Part shown: positions 36,785 through 48,333 of the stretch, in pieces
Numbering within the stretch: position 1 is the first letter of the stretch
Layout of the letters: every line of letters starts with the position of its first letter
From: Sequoia sempervirens
Lineage: Eukaryota; Streptophyta; Pinopsida; Cupressales; Cupressaceae
Reading direction: 5' to 3'
Length of the DNA: 64,000 nucleotides
NCBI GenBank assembly: GCA_007258455.2
Contig: VDFB02358134.1
Location: forward strand, 212,663,199 to 212,727,198
Made by a program: the position numbers and the translations under genes
The notes under the pieces: model-generated
The model's input: only the letters and a program-made list of their open reading frames with translations
Told to the model about the DNA's origin: nothing
The model's database searches: none

Positions 36785-37863
36785 AAGAGGGCTTTAGAGC
36801 CCTACAGAGACAAGTTCAAGCACTACAATAGGAGTTGCATTGAGGGTTTGAGCCAAGAAGAGGAGATGAAAGTGAAGATGAAAATGAAAATGAGGAATTG
36901 TTCGAAGAAGAACAAGAAGCAGATGATCCAAAGCAAGTCAAATAATTTAAGGCCATCTATAAGATTGGGAAAAGGCCAAAGATCAATGTTTCTACATTTT
37001 TTGGAAATCTTAACCCCGAAGAGTTGATTGATTGGATCAATGATATGGAGGAATACTTTGAGTATCAAGAGATGGAAGATCTTGAGAGGGTCAAATTTGC
37101 AAAGACCAAGCTCAAGGGTCATGTGAATATTTGGTGGAAAGAGGTACAACTAGAAAGAAATCAAAGAGGGAAAGAGAAAATAACCAGATGGGACCGGATG
37201 GTGGAAAAATTAAAGAGACGATTCATTCCTGTGGACTATGAGCTAGATTTGTTGAACAAGATGCAAGGGTTGAAACAAGTAGGAAAATACATCAAGAAGT
37301 ATACAAAATAATTCTATCATCTCTTGATCAAAATGGGCCATTCCCAGGCCAATAAGGAGAAATTTGTCTGTTACATAAATGGGTTGAAGTCAAATATTCA
37401 AGAAGAGTTGGGTTTGGTAAGAATGTCTACCATTGAAGATGCAAATCAATTTTCTTTGAAGGTAGAAGAAAAGTTGAATAGAATATTTGAAAGTAAGCAA
37501 AGAGGTGGGGGTCGTGTTGGAAAGACTAGTGGATGGTCATATGGAGGTCAAAATGAAGATCAAAAGAAGGGTGAAGGGTCTAGTAGCAACCAGAACCAGA
37601 AAGGAGACAACACCTACCATCCTCATGATCAAAATAGTGGAGACCAAAGAGGAAGAGGAAGATTTGGACGAGGAAGAGAGGGCTTTCATGGAACTTGTTT
37701 CCAATTCAGAGAAGAAGGGCATAGAGCCTATGAGTGCCCTCAACATCAAGGAAGGAAAAATAGAAGACCTAAGGGTAATGCACGAGTTGCACATGTAGAT
37801 GAAGATGTTGATTCTTCACATTCTGAGGATGCAGAAAGAGGAGAGGTTCTTGTTACTAGATGA
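36785..37863 (+). pseudogene. G2 gag (broken)
   Basis: The acidic N-terminal part (DESEDENENEELFEEEQE) is followed by the capsid-like gag domain: INVSTFFGNLNPEELIDWIN, MEEYFEYQEMEDLERVKFAK, WWKEVQLERN, KEKITRWDRMVEKLKRRFIP, INGLKSNIQEELGL. Then come a basic Gly/Arg region and a zinc knuckle (CFQFREEGHRAYEC) whose second Cys is Phe, so the CCHC motif is incomplete. Stops occur near 36,940 and at 37,309-37,311. The gag is related to that of G4 (EVLDWIDALENYFEYEVAD). Confidence 0.83.
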
Positions 37864-38214
37864 ACCTTGTTGAATGAGGAGAAGGAACCAACTCAAAGGA
37901 ATAATTTGTTTCACACTAGATGTAAGTGTGAAGGTAGTATTGATAACCTTGTTTCAGAAGAGATGGTTAGTAAGTTGTGGTTGGAGAGAAGAAGGCATCT
38001 AAATCCATACCAGATTGCTTGGTTGCAGAAGGACCATAAAGCTTTGGTAAATGAACAATGTCTAGTAAAGTTCAACATTGGAAATTACCATGATGAGGCA
38101 TTGTGTGATATTATGCCTATGGATGTTTGTCATATGTTGTTTGGTAGACCATGGCAGTTTGATTGGCAAGCAGTACATGATGGATATTCCAACACCTATT
38201 CTTTGACAATGTAG
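37864..38214 (+). pseudogene. G2 aspartic protease region
   Basis: Follows gag in frame after a stop. CEGSIDNLVSEEMVSKLWL corresponds to the D-x-G-S/T active-site region, but the catalytic Asp-Gly is changed. It is followed by PYQIAWLQKD, VNEQCLVKFNIGNYHDEALC and DIMPMDVCHMLFGRPWQFD, which links protease to polymerase in these elements. The same blocks recur in G4. Confidence 0.78.
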
Positions 38215-39363
38215 ATGGAGTTCATTATAAGTTGAAGCCTTCGAAAGAGGTAGAGGAAAAGGTATGCAATAATGCAAGAATTTGTTTGATTGATGGAAGA
38301 AAGTTCCTAGAAGGTATGAGGCATGAGCATATGTATTTTACATTGATCCCTAGAGTTGATAAAGAAGATACTAATGAGGTACCGATAGAGGTTTCAGATT
38401 TATTGAATTAGTTTTAGGAAATTGTTTCTAATAATGTTCCTAAAGGTTTTCCTCTAGTAAGGAAGATTAGTCATCAGATGGACCTAATTCCTAGAGCCAA
38501 TTTTCCAAATAAGTTAGCTCATTGTATGACTCCAGAAGAGAGTGAAGAGTTAAACATACAAGTGCAAGAGTTGTTGCGAAAGGGATTGATCAGAGAGAGT
38601 TTGAGTCCATGTGTAGTACCTGCAATACTAGCACCAAAGAAGGATGGGAAATGGCAGATGTGTACAGATTCTAGAGCCATCAACAAGATCACCATCAAGT
38701 ATAGATTCCCCTTGCCAAGGATGGATGACATTATGGATTGTTTAAGTGGAGCTGAGTACTTCACGAAGATAGATCTAAAGAGCAGATATCACCAGATCTA
38801 GATTAGAGAAGGAGATGAATGGAAGACAACCTTCAAAACCAAGGATGGCTTGTATGAGTGGTTAGTCATCCCTTTTGGGCTAACCAATGCACCGAGCACA
38901 TTTATGTGGCTTATGAATGAGGTATTAAAATAATTTTTAGGAAAATTTGTTATTGTTTATTTGGATGATATTTTGATTTTTAGTAGGACATTTGAGGAGC
39001 ACCTGATGCATATCTGAAAAGTTCTTAAGAAGTTGTTGATTAATTTGAAGAAATGTAGTCTTGTGAAGAGGGAGTTGGTGCATCTGGGATTTGTTGTCTC
39101 AATGGAGGATCTTATAATGGATCCAGAGAAGTTGAGATCTATCATTGAATGGGATACCTCGAGGAGTGTTATAGAGGTAAGTTCATTTCATGGTCTAGCC
39201 AGTTTTCATAGAAATTTTATTAAGAATTTCAGTAGTATTTGTGCAACTCTAACTGAAGTAATGAGGGGGGATAGAAAAGAGTTTAAGTGGACTATAGGAG
39301 TAGCCAAAGGTTTTTATATGTTGAAGACGAAAGTTACAGAGCAACCTGTTTTGGCACTTCCAT
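38215..39363 (+). pseudogene. G2 reverse transcriptase (broken)
   Basis: Linker, then the RT domain: [107 protein letters not shown], the active site VYLDDILIFSR at about 38,955, and LGFVVSMEDLIMDPEKLRSI. In-frame stops near 38,410, 38,800, 38,931 and 39,016 fit C-to-T in CAG, CAA or CGA. The catalytic Asp pair is intact. The frame is cut at 39,363 by the copia element and resumes at 44,966. Confidence 0.87.
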
Positions 39364-39368
39364 ATTTC

Positions 39369-39900
39369 TGAAAGGAAATAGAAAAGAGCAATGGAAAGTA
39401 CTAATAAAGAGCAATTGTTTGAAGGAAAGAGATTACCAAATAAATTGAAGTAGCCAAACCAAACGCCACCAAAGCAAGAGAGACACAAGAATTTGTTAAG
39501 GGGAAAAAACAAGAAAAAACCCCAATATTATGAATGGAGGCAAAATGCCTAAAGAATAATACAAAGAGAGAGAGAGAGTTCCAGCCTTAGCTTGCTTGCA
39601 TGAGTCTTGAAGAATGAGAGGAGAGGCACCTCAATAAGTAGAGGTGAGAAGGAGTTAGAATGTAACTCCCAACTCAATGAATTCCACCATTCATCTATGT
39701 GTGTGCAAAGTGTCACCTCTTAAGGAGGTGGTTACAAATATTCCTTAATAAAGGAATTAAAAATAAGCCATCCTCACACATGTGTGAGATGACAAAAAAT
39801 ACAAAAGACTTGTAGGGATTCCTTTGGAATATTCCTACAAGTTAATAAATAATTACAATTAAAGAATAAACTTTACCAAGTAAAGATTAATCTTCTAACA
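39369..39900 (-). repeat. Copia 3' LTR (532 bp)
   Basis: Plus-strand reading TGAAAGGAAATAGAAAAGAG to TTAATCTTCTAACA. Near-identical to 44,431-44,960. Confidence 0.95.
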
Positions 39901-39912
39901 TCCCCCCTTAAG
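39901..39912 (-). promoter_or_regulatory. Copia polypurine tract
   Basis: On minus: CTTAAGGGGGGA immediately before the LTR start TGTTAGAAG. Confidence 0.85.
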
Positions 39913-40840
39913 CTTTACTTGGGGAGGTTACATCAAACCCTTCAATGGGTTGTAAACCAAGATTTTTACAATGAAAGAGAAATTTATCTTTACAAAGAGC
40001 TTTGGTGAGAATATCTGCAACTTGATCTTCACTTTTACAATACAAAAGATAAATTTTCTTGTCTTCAATTTGCTCTCTAATGAAGTGATGTTGAAGAGCA
40101 ATGTGATTGGTCCTTGCATGAAAAATTGGATTCTTTTCCAAAGCAATAGCACTTTGATTATCACAATACAAAGGAGTAGGATCCTTTTGAGGTAGACCCA
40201 AGTCTTCAAGTAATCTTCTTAACCATAATGCCTCTTTAGATGCATTTCTACAACCTTTATATTCAACTTTTGTAGAACAAAGAGAAGTAGATTGTTGTTT
40301 CTTACTATTCCATGAGATTGCACCTGATCCAACAAAGAAACAATAACCACAAGTGGATCTCCCATTATTGGGATCACCTTCTAAATCTGAATCAGTATAA
40401 CCTTTTAAAGAAAAATCATAATTGGCATCATAAAAGAGACCAAGATTAAGAGTACCTTTAACATATCTTAAAATTCTTTTTTCAACTTTAAAATGAGTTT
40501 GTTGTGGTTTAGACATAAAGCTAGAAACCAATCCAACATTTTAGGTGTTTGCCAAATTTGCATACCCAAAATAATGTAATAGGCCCAAATCACTCATTTG
40601 AAATTGTTGATTGAGTTGAGACTTAACATCACTAATCAAAAAGTTAGAACTAGAAGTGATAATTAAATCATTAAAATAATAATCACAATATCATTTTCAC
40701 TATGTTTAATATATAAATTTGGACCATTTTTACTTCTAATGAAACCATGAGATAGAAAGAAAGCATAGCCCAAATTATAAAATGTCAATATATCTAGACA
40801 TAGCAATAATAGTTCTAGGTTTCCTCTCACTACATCATTT
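39908..40840 (-). pseudogene. Copia RT end and RNase H (broken)
   Basis: On minus, GFIRSKNGPNLYIKHSEND is followed by a damaged active site: the Y-V-D-D stretch is shortened to a few residues before LIITSSSNFLISDVKSQLNQ-type sequence. After a shift, VEKRILRYVKGTLNLGLFYD, TDSDLEGDPNNGRSTCGYCF, SGAISWNSKKQQSTSLCSTK, LYCDNQSAIALEKNPIFHAR and ILTKALCKDKFLFHCKNLGL complete RNase H to a natural stop at 39,908. The RNase H motif E(Y/F) has become VEYKGC, with the rest intact. Confidence 0.87.
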
Positions 40841-41679
40841 GTTGTAATGTAAAGGGAAATTGTGTCAAGATTAATAATAAAGGACTTTGAAAATTAGTCC
40901 TAAAGATGGTTTTAAAAAAACCATATTGCCTTCAATAAAATAATGAAACATAAAGGTTTCAAGAACTTGATCCCCATCAATTTAGAAAATAGATCTAAGT
41001 TCATAAAAAAAATAAGTGCATACCATCAAAGTGGATGGAAATATTTTCCATGGGTCCCAAAAAAAACTCCAATGAGACTTGATAAAATATATGATTCATT
41101 ATAGATAGGGCTCCCTATGCAACATTACTGCAAATGTGACTAGCACAAAAAATATATGTAAAGGCTCCATTGAGACTTGATAAAGTGATTAACTTGCAAA
41201 ACATATATAGATGGAATAAATCCATCAAGAAGGCAAATACTCCAATGAGCTTTTAATTTTCAAAAAATATATAGATGAAATAAATCCATCAAAAAGACAA
41301 ATTGACCAATAATGCAAAATATCAAATTAATGAGACACAATAAAATATCAAATTCCCTTTTTCAAAACAACATAATTGTAGTTGAGAAGGAAACACTAGA
41401 TTTGTTTTAAATATTGTAATAGATGAAAAGCCACAAATCAAGCCACCTTAAGTTATGAAAATTAATATTATAAATAAATAAAAATTATGATGGAATAATG
41501 GGAATTGCATATTATGAAGTGAAGTATTATTAAGTATAAATAAGTCATTTAAGACGATATTCGTGCATTCATGACTACATGAATATCCCCTTTTCATATT
41601 CCAAATATAATTGAGTAAAACAAGTACACTATTATTGGGTTGATCAAGTCCAATAATAAAGTACTTGTGAAGTTATTTA

Positions 41680-42539
41680 AAAAAAAATTATGTGAAGCAA
41701 CATGATGAGATGCACCTAAATCAATAACCCATTCAAAAAGGTTTAGAAACATTCAAACTACATGTAAAAGCACGTCTAGATTGATCACCATTGTTATGAA
41801 ATTGTTGATTATTTTGATTCATAGGCTTTTTCTCAATTTTCTTTTTAAAACAAGTATTTTTCCAATGACCATCCTTATTACAATAAGTGCAATGTGGTCT
41901 CTTAGAGGAGTTAAACTCTCTAGGATCATTGCTATTATTATAATGAGGTTTAGAATTATAATGTTGTTGTTTAGAATGAGGTTTAAAATTTTGCTTATGC
42001 TTAGACAAGAAAGCATGTTCATTAGACTTAAGAGTACCAAACTAAATTAACTTAGCCTCTTCTTGTCTTAATAAATCACGAAAAATATCATAAGTTAATT
42101 GAGTAGCTAAAGAAGGAATAGCTAATTGAGCATGAATATTAGTAATGAATTGCTGAAATTGTCTAGGAAGACACTTTTTAAGAATAAGATGAATTAATCT
42201 AAGATTATCTAATTTAACTCCTAAACCATCCAATTGACTATTTAAAGCATCAAATTTCAATAAAAAATCATCCATAGATTTAAAATCAGAATACCTCAAA
42301 TCTTCAAGTTGATCTTGAATTTGAATTTTTCTTGATTCATTTGTACTATCATAAATTGTTTTGAGTTTGTCCCATGCTTCATAGGCAGTTGTACATGTCC
42401 CAATGTGAACATAAAGTTTGGGTGACATGGAGATACCTATGAGGCCAAGGGCTTCCTCATTTTTAAGATTCCATTTTTCAATTTCATCTTTGGATGCAGA
42501 CAAACCTGGTTTAGATTTAGGATCCGTTGCAACATCCAA
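41680..42539 (-). pseudogene. Copia gag, zinc knuckle and start of protease
   Basis: From MDVATDPKSKPGLSASKDEI (42,539): ALGLIGISMSPKLYVHIGTC, AYEAWDKLKTIYDSTNESRK, MDDFLLKFDALNSQLDGLG, LPRQFQQFITNIHAQ, the usual copia gag (UBN2) blocks. A TAG at 42,042-42,044, explicable from CAG, precedes FGTL and the CCHC knuckle CTYCNKDGHWKNTC. EWVIDLGASHHV near 41,715 is the protease active site, with Ser changed to Leu in D-S-G. After it the coding sequence is lost. Confidence 0.87.
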
Positions 42540-44418
42540 AAGATGTTTAAATCAAAAAATGAAAGAAATGTGAGTTTTCCAAGAATGATAGTTAGAACTA
42601 GTTAATTTAATCTCAGGAATTAAAGTTGACATGATTGCAATAAAAAATTTACTTTATGAAAAAAAAACTATTGTAAATTTTTGCTTAAAGAAAAATCCCT
42701 CTTGATTCAATTAAATCTTTAAAAAAAAATTGTCTAAAAATAAATAAGCCCCTTTAAACTAAAATATTAAAAACAACTTTTTTAGAAAAAAAATAATTAA
42801 TTAAATTTCAAATGTTAAAATAAACTAATATATTATTTTAAAAAATAATAAATATTAATAGATTTAATATGATAAACTTTAGAGAAAATTAATTTAAAAC
42901 TTTAAAAGTTGTAATAAAAAACGTAGTATTAAAAAAAGGACTTTATTAAATTTTTTTGAGAAACCTACTTAATCGATTAAAAGAGGAAAAGAGTGCTTTT
43001 TAAAAAAAATCTTTTAGCTTTTTAAAAGCTTAAGATACGCAAATCTTTTTTAAAAAAATAATGAAAAAGAAAACTTTTTATGGTAAAATCCTTTTGCATA
43101 ATAAAAACTTTTATTAAAACTAGTATGCCTTTTTTTCAAAAAAAAACTTCAAAAGCACATTAAAAAGGGAAAATGCCCAGCCAAGAGAATGGGCGGAAAG
43201 ATTTTTTTTAAAATCTTTTTGAAAGGAGATTAAAGAGCAACAGGCGGGAAATACTTTGAGGGTTTGATTTTAAAAAATTAAAAGAAGATAAAGATTTTAT
43301 TTTGCATGAGTGAGGTCTGGTGTGCAAAGGATATGGCTGCGTTCTGGATGAAGGAAGGAGCTGTGAACAGCGGCACCAAAAGTTGCAAAAGCAAGATTTG
43401 TATGAGGCAGGGCCTTCAAAATTTAGTAAACAAGATTTGGATTAAAAAGAAAATTGATTTTTCTTTCTTTAAAAAAATGCAATGGCTAAAAGCTTGAATA
43501 TTATTTATTATTTTTAAATATTTTTTGATATTTTATTATTCAAGAAAGATTGAGATTAATAGTAAAATAGAAAAAATAGGGATATTGAAATTGATTTTTT
43601 TTTAAAAATTGAACATGTAAATATGGAGAATTTTTACAGATTACCCTTTTTCTAAAATGTAAAATATAGTGATTTTATTTACAGATTTAAAAAATAGGGA
43701 TATTGAAATTGATTTTTTTTTTTAAATTGAACATGTAAATATGGAGAAGGTTTAAAGATATGTAAAAAAGCAGATTACCCTTTTTCTAAAATGTAAAATA
43801 TAGTGATTTTATTTACAGATTTAACCTCATATTGTAAAAAAAGTTACAGATCTAAAAAAAAATGAATATAACCTTTTATTTGAGGGTTTCTAAAATTTTG
43901 CAAAAAATAAACATGCATACAAATTATAATCAATTTTTATACAGATCTAATATTAAGATTTGTATAAACTGTAGAAATAAATAAACTTTAAATTGAAAGT
44001 TGAAAAATAAGATAAACCCTTGTTGGGTTTTTGCACTAAATGCAAACAAATTATTTGAAGTATGAAATTAGAAAACTGAAATTCCTGCACAATAAAAATA
44101 GGTTAGAAAAGAATTTCTAAAAAAAATTGATTTTTTACAAGAATTTGAACATGCAAAAAATGGGTTTTTTTTAAAAACTTGAACTATAACCCTTTATTTG
44201 ATGGTTTAAAAGAAAAAAAACTGCATAAACTTAAGTATGCATGCAAACTAAAATACTTTAAAACTTTAGATAAAAAACCTGCACAAGGGTTAGAAGACAA
44301 AAAACAACCAAGATTAGGCACTAGATCTTCTTCTCCTCTTTGAGAATGTCTCCAATGGTGTGCTGAAAAATATGGTAAACCTTCAACAATATAGCTCACA
44401 AGATATTAGTAATACCAA
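42540..44418 (-). other. Copia 5' leader, AT-rich
   Basis: About 1.9 kb between primer site and gag, T/A-rich with homopurine runs. A segment of ~120 bp (AATAGGGATATTGAAATTGATTTTT...) is duplicated in tandem at 43,575 and 43,692. An open stretch at 43,306-43,497 (plus) has no recognised motif. Confidence 0.6.
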
Positions 44419-44430
44419 GCTCTGATACCA
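44419..44430 (-). promoter_or_regulatory. Copia primer binding site
   Basis: On minus: TGGTATCAGAGC directly after the LTR, the standard initiator-Met-tRNA site of copia elements, continuing TTGGTATT. Confidence 0.92.
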
Positions 44431-44960
44431 TGAAAGGAAATAGAAAAGAGCAATGGAAAGTACTAATAAAGAGCAATTGTTTGAAGGAAAGAGATTACCA
44501 AATAAATTGAAGTAGCCAAACCAAGCACCACCAAAGCAAGAGAGACACAAGAATTTGTTAAGGGGAAAAAACAAGAAAAAACCCCAATATTATGAATGGA
44601 GGCAAAATGCCTAAAGAATAATACAAAGAGAGAGAGAGTTCCAACCTTAGCTTGCTTGCATGAGTCTTGAAGAATGAGAGGAGGGGCACCTCAATAAGTA
44701 GAGGTGAGAAGGAGTTAGAATGTAACTCCCAACTCAATGAATGCCACCATTCATCTATGTGTGTGCAAAGTGTCACCTCTTAAGGAGGTGGTTACAAATA
44801 TTCCTTAATAAAGGAATTAAAAATAAGCCATCCTCACACATGTGTGAGATGACAAAAAAGACAAAAGACTTGTAGGGATTCCTTTGGAATATTCCTACAA
44901 GTTAATAAATAATTACAATTAAAGAATAACCTTTACCAAGTAAAGATTAATTTTCTAACA
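44431..44960 (-). repeat. Copia 5' LTR (530 bp)
   Basis: Plus-strand reading TGAAAGGAAATAGAAAAGAG to TTAATTTTCTAACA; followed by the ATTTC target duplication. Confidence 0.95.
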
Positions 44961-44965
44961 ATTTC

Positions 44966-45000
44966 AATAAGATCTTTCAGGTAGATTGTGATGCTAGTGG
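44966..45000 (+). pseudogene. G2 RNase H start, between two insertions
   Basis: A short piece reading NKIFQVDCDASG continues G2's frame after the copia insertion and is cut again by the solo LTR at 45,006. It carries the first RNase H Asp (D-A-S-G). Confidence 0.8.
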
Positions 45001-45005
45001 CACTA

Positions 45006-46495
45006 TGGTGCAGGAGCACCTACACCTCATCCTCCATTTTTAATCATTTGATGGAAATAGGTGTTTAGTAGGATTAGTATGAGTCTTTTGAGTATTTTTT
45101 TCTTACATAAGGTCCATTAAGGCCATTGAGTATGATCTAGGGTGAGTCTTTGGGTTTTGTGATTAAAATGTAACAAAATGCAATCTTGCACTAAATGATG
45201 TCATGTAGCCTTTGAAGGCAAAAAACCTGAATGTGTGTATGCTTAGGAAATATTGGAGTTTAAATATTGTAATAAGGTTGTTTTGAATCCACTTGAATGA
45301 TTTTAGAGGTCTAGGGTGATAGGATTGCAAGTTGCTTAAAAAAATGCAAACTTGTCATGTTGTTAATTTGATGTAATTTCACCATTAATGATGTAAATAC
45401 AAAAACCAATGGTTCCCTCCTTCAAAAATCAGTTGAGAGAATTGGGGAAGGTGTACAACATGTTTAAATAGCCTCCTTTTCCTCGAGGCATGGAGATGTT
45501 GAAGTTTTGAAGCATTAATAAGAAGAAAACTTTGTTTTTCACTATTTTTCTTGCATTTTTTACTGTTCTTGTGAGTGGTATGGTCTGGTACGTTACTATA
45601 CGACCTCTACATTGACATGGTTTGATAGAGGAAAGCATAAGATTTATTTTGGTGGTGATTTGACTTGATTTCATTAAGTATTAAGAAAGTTATAATAATT
45701 TTTTTGTAAGAGGGTTTGAAACCCTACCAAACCAAGGTTTGGACACAATATGTTTGTAATTTCCCATTCCACCATGGGAGAACTCTGAATTTTTTGGTGG
45801 AATGGTGTATTTAGGGGTCCTCTACATGATGCAAAAAAATTTAGGAGGAAACATGGAGGTTTGTGAGAATTACCGGATGTTCTAGGTCTGGTTTTTGTAT
45901 GTAATAGTCCAGAAAATGATGTTTTGAAAGCATTTCTTTTGTTTTCTGAGTTTTCAGGCCATAGTAATGGATGAAATATGTGAAGTGGGTCTTGGGGAAC
46001 CTATTGGAGTCTTTTCAAGGCATTAAGGGTGTTGGGGTGAGCCTTGGTAGTCAAAAAAACCTTTTGTTTACAGGCCTAATTAAGCCTTTTATGGCTTGAA
46101 AATTCAATTTTTGAAACATCTGTGTTAAGTGTTTGGGTTTGTGCTTTAGGGAACTTGTATAAGTTCATGTGATGAGTCTAAAACAAGGTTTCTTTGTCTA
46201 GTTTTTGTTTCTAACAAGGTTTTTTCATGAGTGTCCTAGTTGACAATGTTACAAGGATGCCTAGGCTAGTAAGGAAGCGATGGAGGAATGGGTGTTTCTA
46301 AGTGAAAAGTCAGGTTCATTGATCATGTTTTGGCATGTTAAGAGTGTTCAATCTTGCCCAAGTCCTATGGTGATGTCTGGATGTAAATTTCAAGTTGGGT
46401 GATTAGGTCACCTTTGTTGAAAGGTATAGTTGAATAAGTGTGTCAAGGTGTTGTTTGTATGAAAGTAGGGTTGTTTCCCCTGCCACTCTACATCA
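45006..46495 (+). mobile_element. Solo LTR within G2 RNase H (1,490 bp)
   Basis: Begins TGGTGCAGGAGCACCTACAC and ends CCACTCTACATCA. The flanks are CACTA (45,001-45,005) and CACTG (46,496-46,500), a 5-bp duplication with one change. G2 continues in the right place on both sides (D-A-S-G-T, then I-G-V-I-L-S-Q-E-G). The 5' end resembles the LTR start of G4 (TGGTGCAGGACCACC). A TATA-like TTTAAATAGCC lies near 45,461. No internal retrotransposon sequence remains. Confidence 0.78.
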
Positions 46496-46500
46496 CACTG

Positions 46501-48302
46501 CCATAGGAGTTATTTTGAGTCAAGAAGGTAAGCCTATTGCCTATTTTAGTGAGAAGTTGAATGATGCTAAGAAGAAATATTATGTTTATGATCAATATTT
46601 TTATGCTATAGTTTAGGCTTTGAAGAAATGGAGACACTATTTGTTGCCAAAAGAATTTGTTTTATATATTGATCAACAAGATTTGCAGTATCTCAATAGT
46701 CAAGGAAGGTTAAATCAAAGACACTTAAAATGGGTTGAGTTTTTACAGAGTTATACTTTTTTTTTGAATCATAGGAGTGGAAGGTCAAAAAGAGTTGCAA
46801 ATGCCTTGAGTAGAAGGAAAAAAAAATTGATAGAGATAAATATAGAGGTTGTTGAGTTCAATGAACTCAAGAGTTTGTATCTTGAAGATCTAGACTTTGT
46901 AGAAGCTTGGAAGGCTTGTCTGGAACCTATCACATTGGATAGGACAAGATGGTTGGTTCTTAATCCAAGACAGGATGTTGTTTAGAGGAAGCCAAGTGTG
47001 CATTCCAACAAGTTCTATGGGAGAGAATCTAATCAATAAGAAGCATAGTGGAGGATTGGTTGGACATTTCAGTCAAGATAAGACCATTGCTGTTGTTAGT
47101 GAGAATTATTATTGGCCACAGTTACAATAGGATGTGAAGAAGTTTATACAAAGTTATAGATTATGTCAAATGGTGAAAGGAACAAGTCATAATACTAGAT
47201 TGTATCAGCCATTACTTGTATCTGAGAGGCCATAGGAGGATATTAGCATGGATTTTATTCTTGGCTTGCTAAGGACATAGAGAGGGCATATTCCATATTT
47301 GTGGTGGTGGATAGATTTTCAAGGATGACGCATTTCATTCCATGTCACAAGACCAGTGATGTTGTTCATATTGAATAGTTGTTTTTCAAAGAGGTGGTGA
47401 GACTACATGGTCTACCGAAGACTATAGTTTCAGACAAAGATACTAAATTTGTTCGTTATTTCTGGAGGACTTTATGGAAGAAGTTGAAGATAGATTTGAA
47501 GTTCAGTTCTGCACACCATCCACAGACTGATGGACAAATAAAGGTGGTGAATAAGACTTTGGGTAACCTACTAAGATGCTTAGTAGGAGATAAGCCCAAG
47601 GGATGGGATTTGATTATACTGCAGGCAGAATTTGCTTGCAACAATTCTGTCAATAGCAGCACTAGTAAATCACCATTCTAGATTGTGTATGGGAGTAGTC
47701 AAAGAACTACTTCTGAACTAAGAAAGATGGATAAGGGGGAGAAGAGTAGTGCTAAGGCTGAAAATTATGTTGAGCACCTGAAGAATTTGCATGAAGAGGT
47801 GAAGAAACATATCAATAAGATGAACTCGCAATATAAGGCTAAGGAAAATTAGAAAAGGAGGTATAAGGAGTTCCAGGTAGGAGATGAAGTCATATTTCAT
47901 TTGTGAAAGGAAAGATTTCCAATTGGTACATACAACAAGTTAAAGATGAAGAAGTTTGGACCATGCAAGATCATAAAGAAGCATGATTCAGTAAATGCAT
48001 ATGAGGTAGAGTTGCCTAATAGAATTCATATTTCACATGTGTTTAACATTTTAGATTTAACAAAATATTATGAAGGAGGAAATGATGAAGAAATAATAGA
48101 AGCATAATGGAATATCCTAGCACCTACTTTAGAAAAGGAGGAGATAGAATAAATTTTGGATAGTCATGTGGGTAGAAGCACAAGAAACAAGAAATATGTA
48201 AAGTACTTGGTGAAGTGGAGAGGAAGGCTTGTTGAAGATTCATCATGGTTTTCTAAGGCTGAGGTTAACCATCTTGGTTTTCCTCTTACTCCTGAGAAGT
48301 GA
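46501..48302 (+). pseudogene. G2 RNase H, integrase and chromodomain (broken)
   Basis: RNase H continues IGVILSQEGKPIAYFSEKLN, WRHYLLPKEFVLYIDQQDLQ, GRSKRVANALSRR. Integrase: a frameshifted zinc-binding part around 47,030-47,170, MDFILGLL (first Asp) near 47,250, [40 protein letters not shown] (second Asp), SSAHHPQTDGQIKVVNKTLG where the catalytic Glu is Lys, and a C-terminal part ending VFNILDLTKYYEGGND. The last 45 codons form a chromodomain: ILDSHVGRSTRNKKYVKYLV, KWRGRLVEDSSWFSKAEV. Known: chromodomains steer integration to marked chromatin. Stops near 46,615, 46,983, 47,345, 47,679, 47,850, 47,904 and 48,105 are TAG/TGA. Confidence 0.87.
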
Positions 48303-48333
48303 TAGGGTCACTTTTCAAATTACCCTGGGTTTA

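Larger units (their letters stand above)
39369..44960 (-). mobile_element. Ty1/copia LTR retrotransposon with internal deletion
   Basis: LTRs at 39,369-39,900 and 44,431-44,960 have TG...CA ends. ATTTC flanks both sides (39,364-39,368 and 44,961-44,965). On the minus strand a primer site follows the 5' LTR and a polypurine tract precedes the 3' LTR. Coding order on minus: gag with zinc knuckle, start of protease, then directly a late part of RT and RNase H. Integrase and most of RT are missing, so it is a non-autonomous, decayed copy. The two LTRs differ at about eight bases plus a 2-base GA indel in ~530 bp (about 1.5%), so it is fairly young. It lies within G2's RT, opposite strand. Confidence 0.93.

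Noticed and set aside
36755..37027. Plus-strand open frame of 90 codons before G2 gag
   Set aside because: It is out of frame with gag. The gag frame through the same bases shows the acidic N-terminus and continues into the capsid-like domain.
43306..43497. Open frame of 63 codons in the copia leader
   Set aside because: No motif, AT-rich context, opposite to the element's coding strand.
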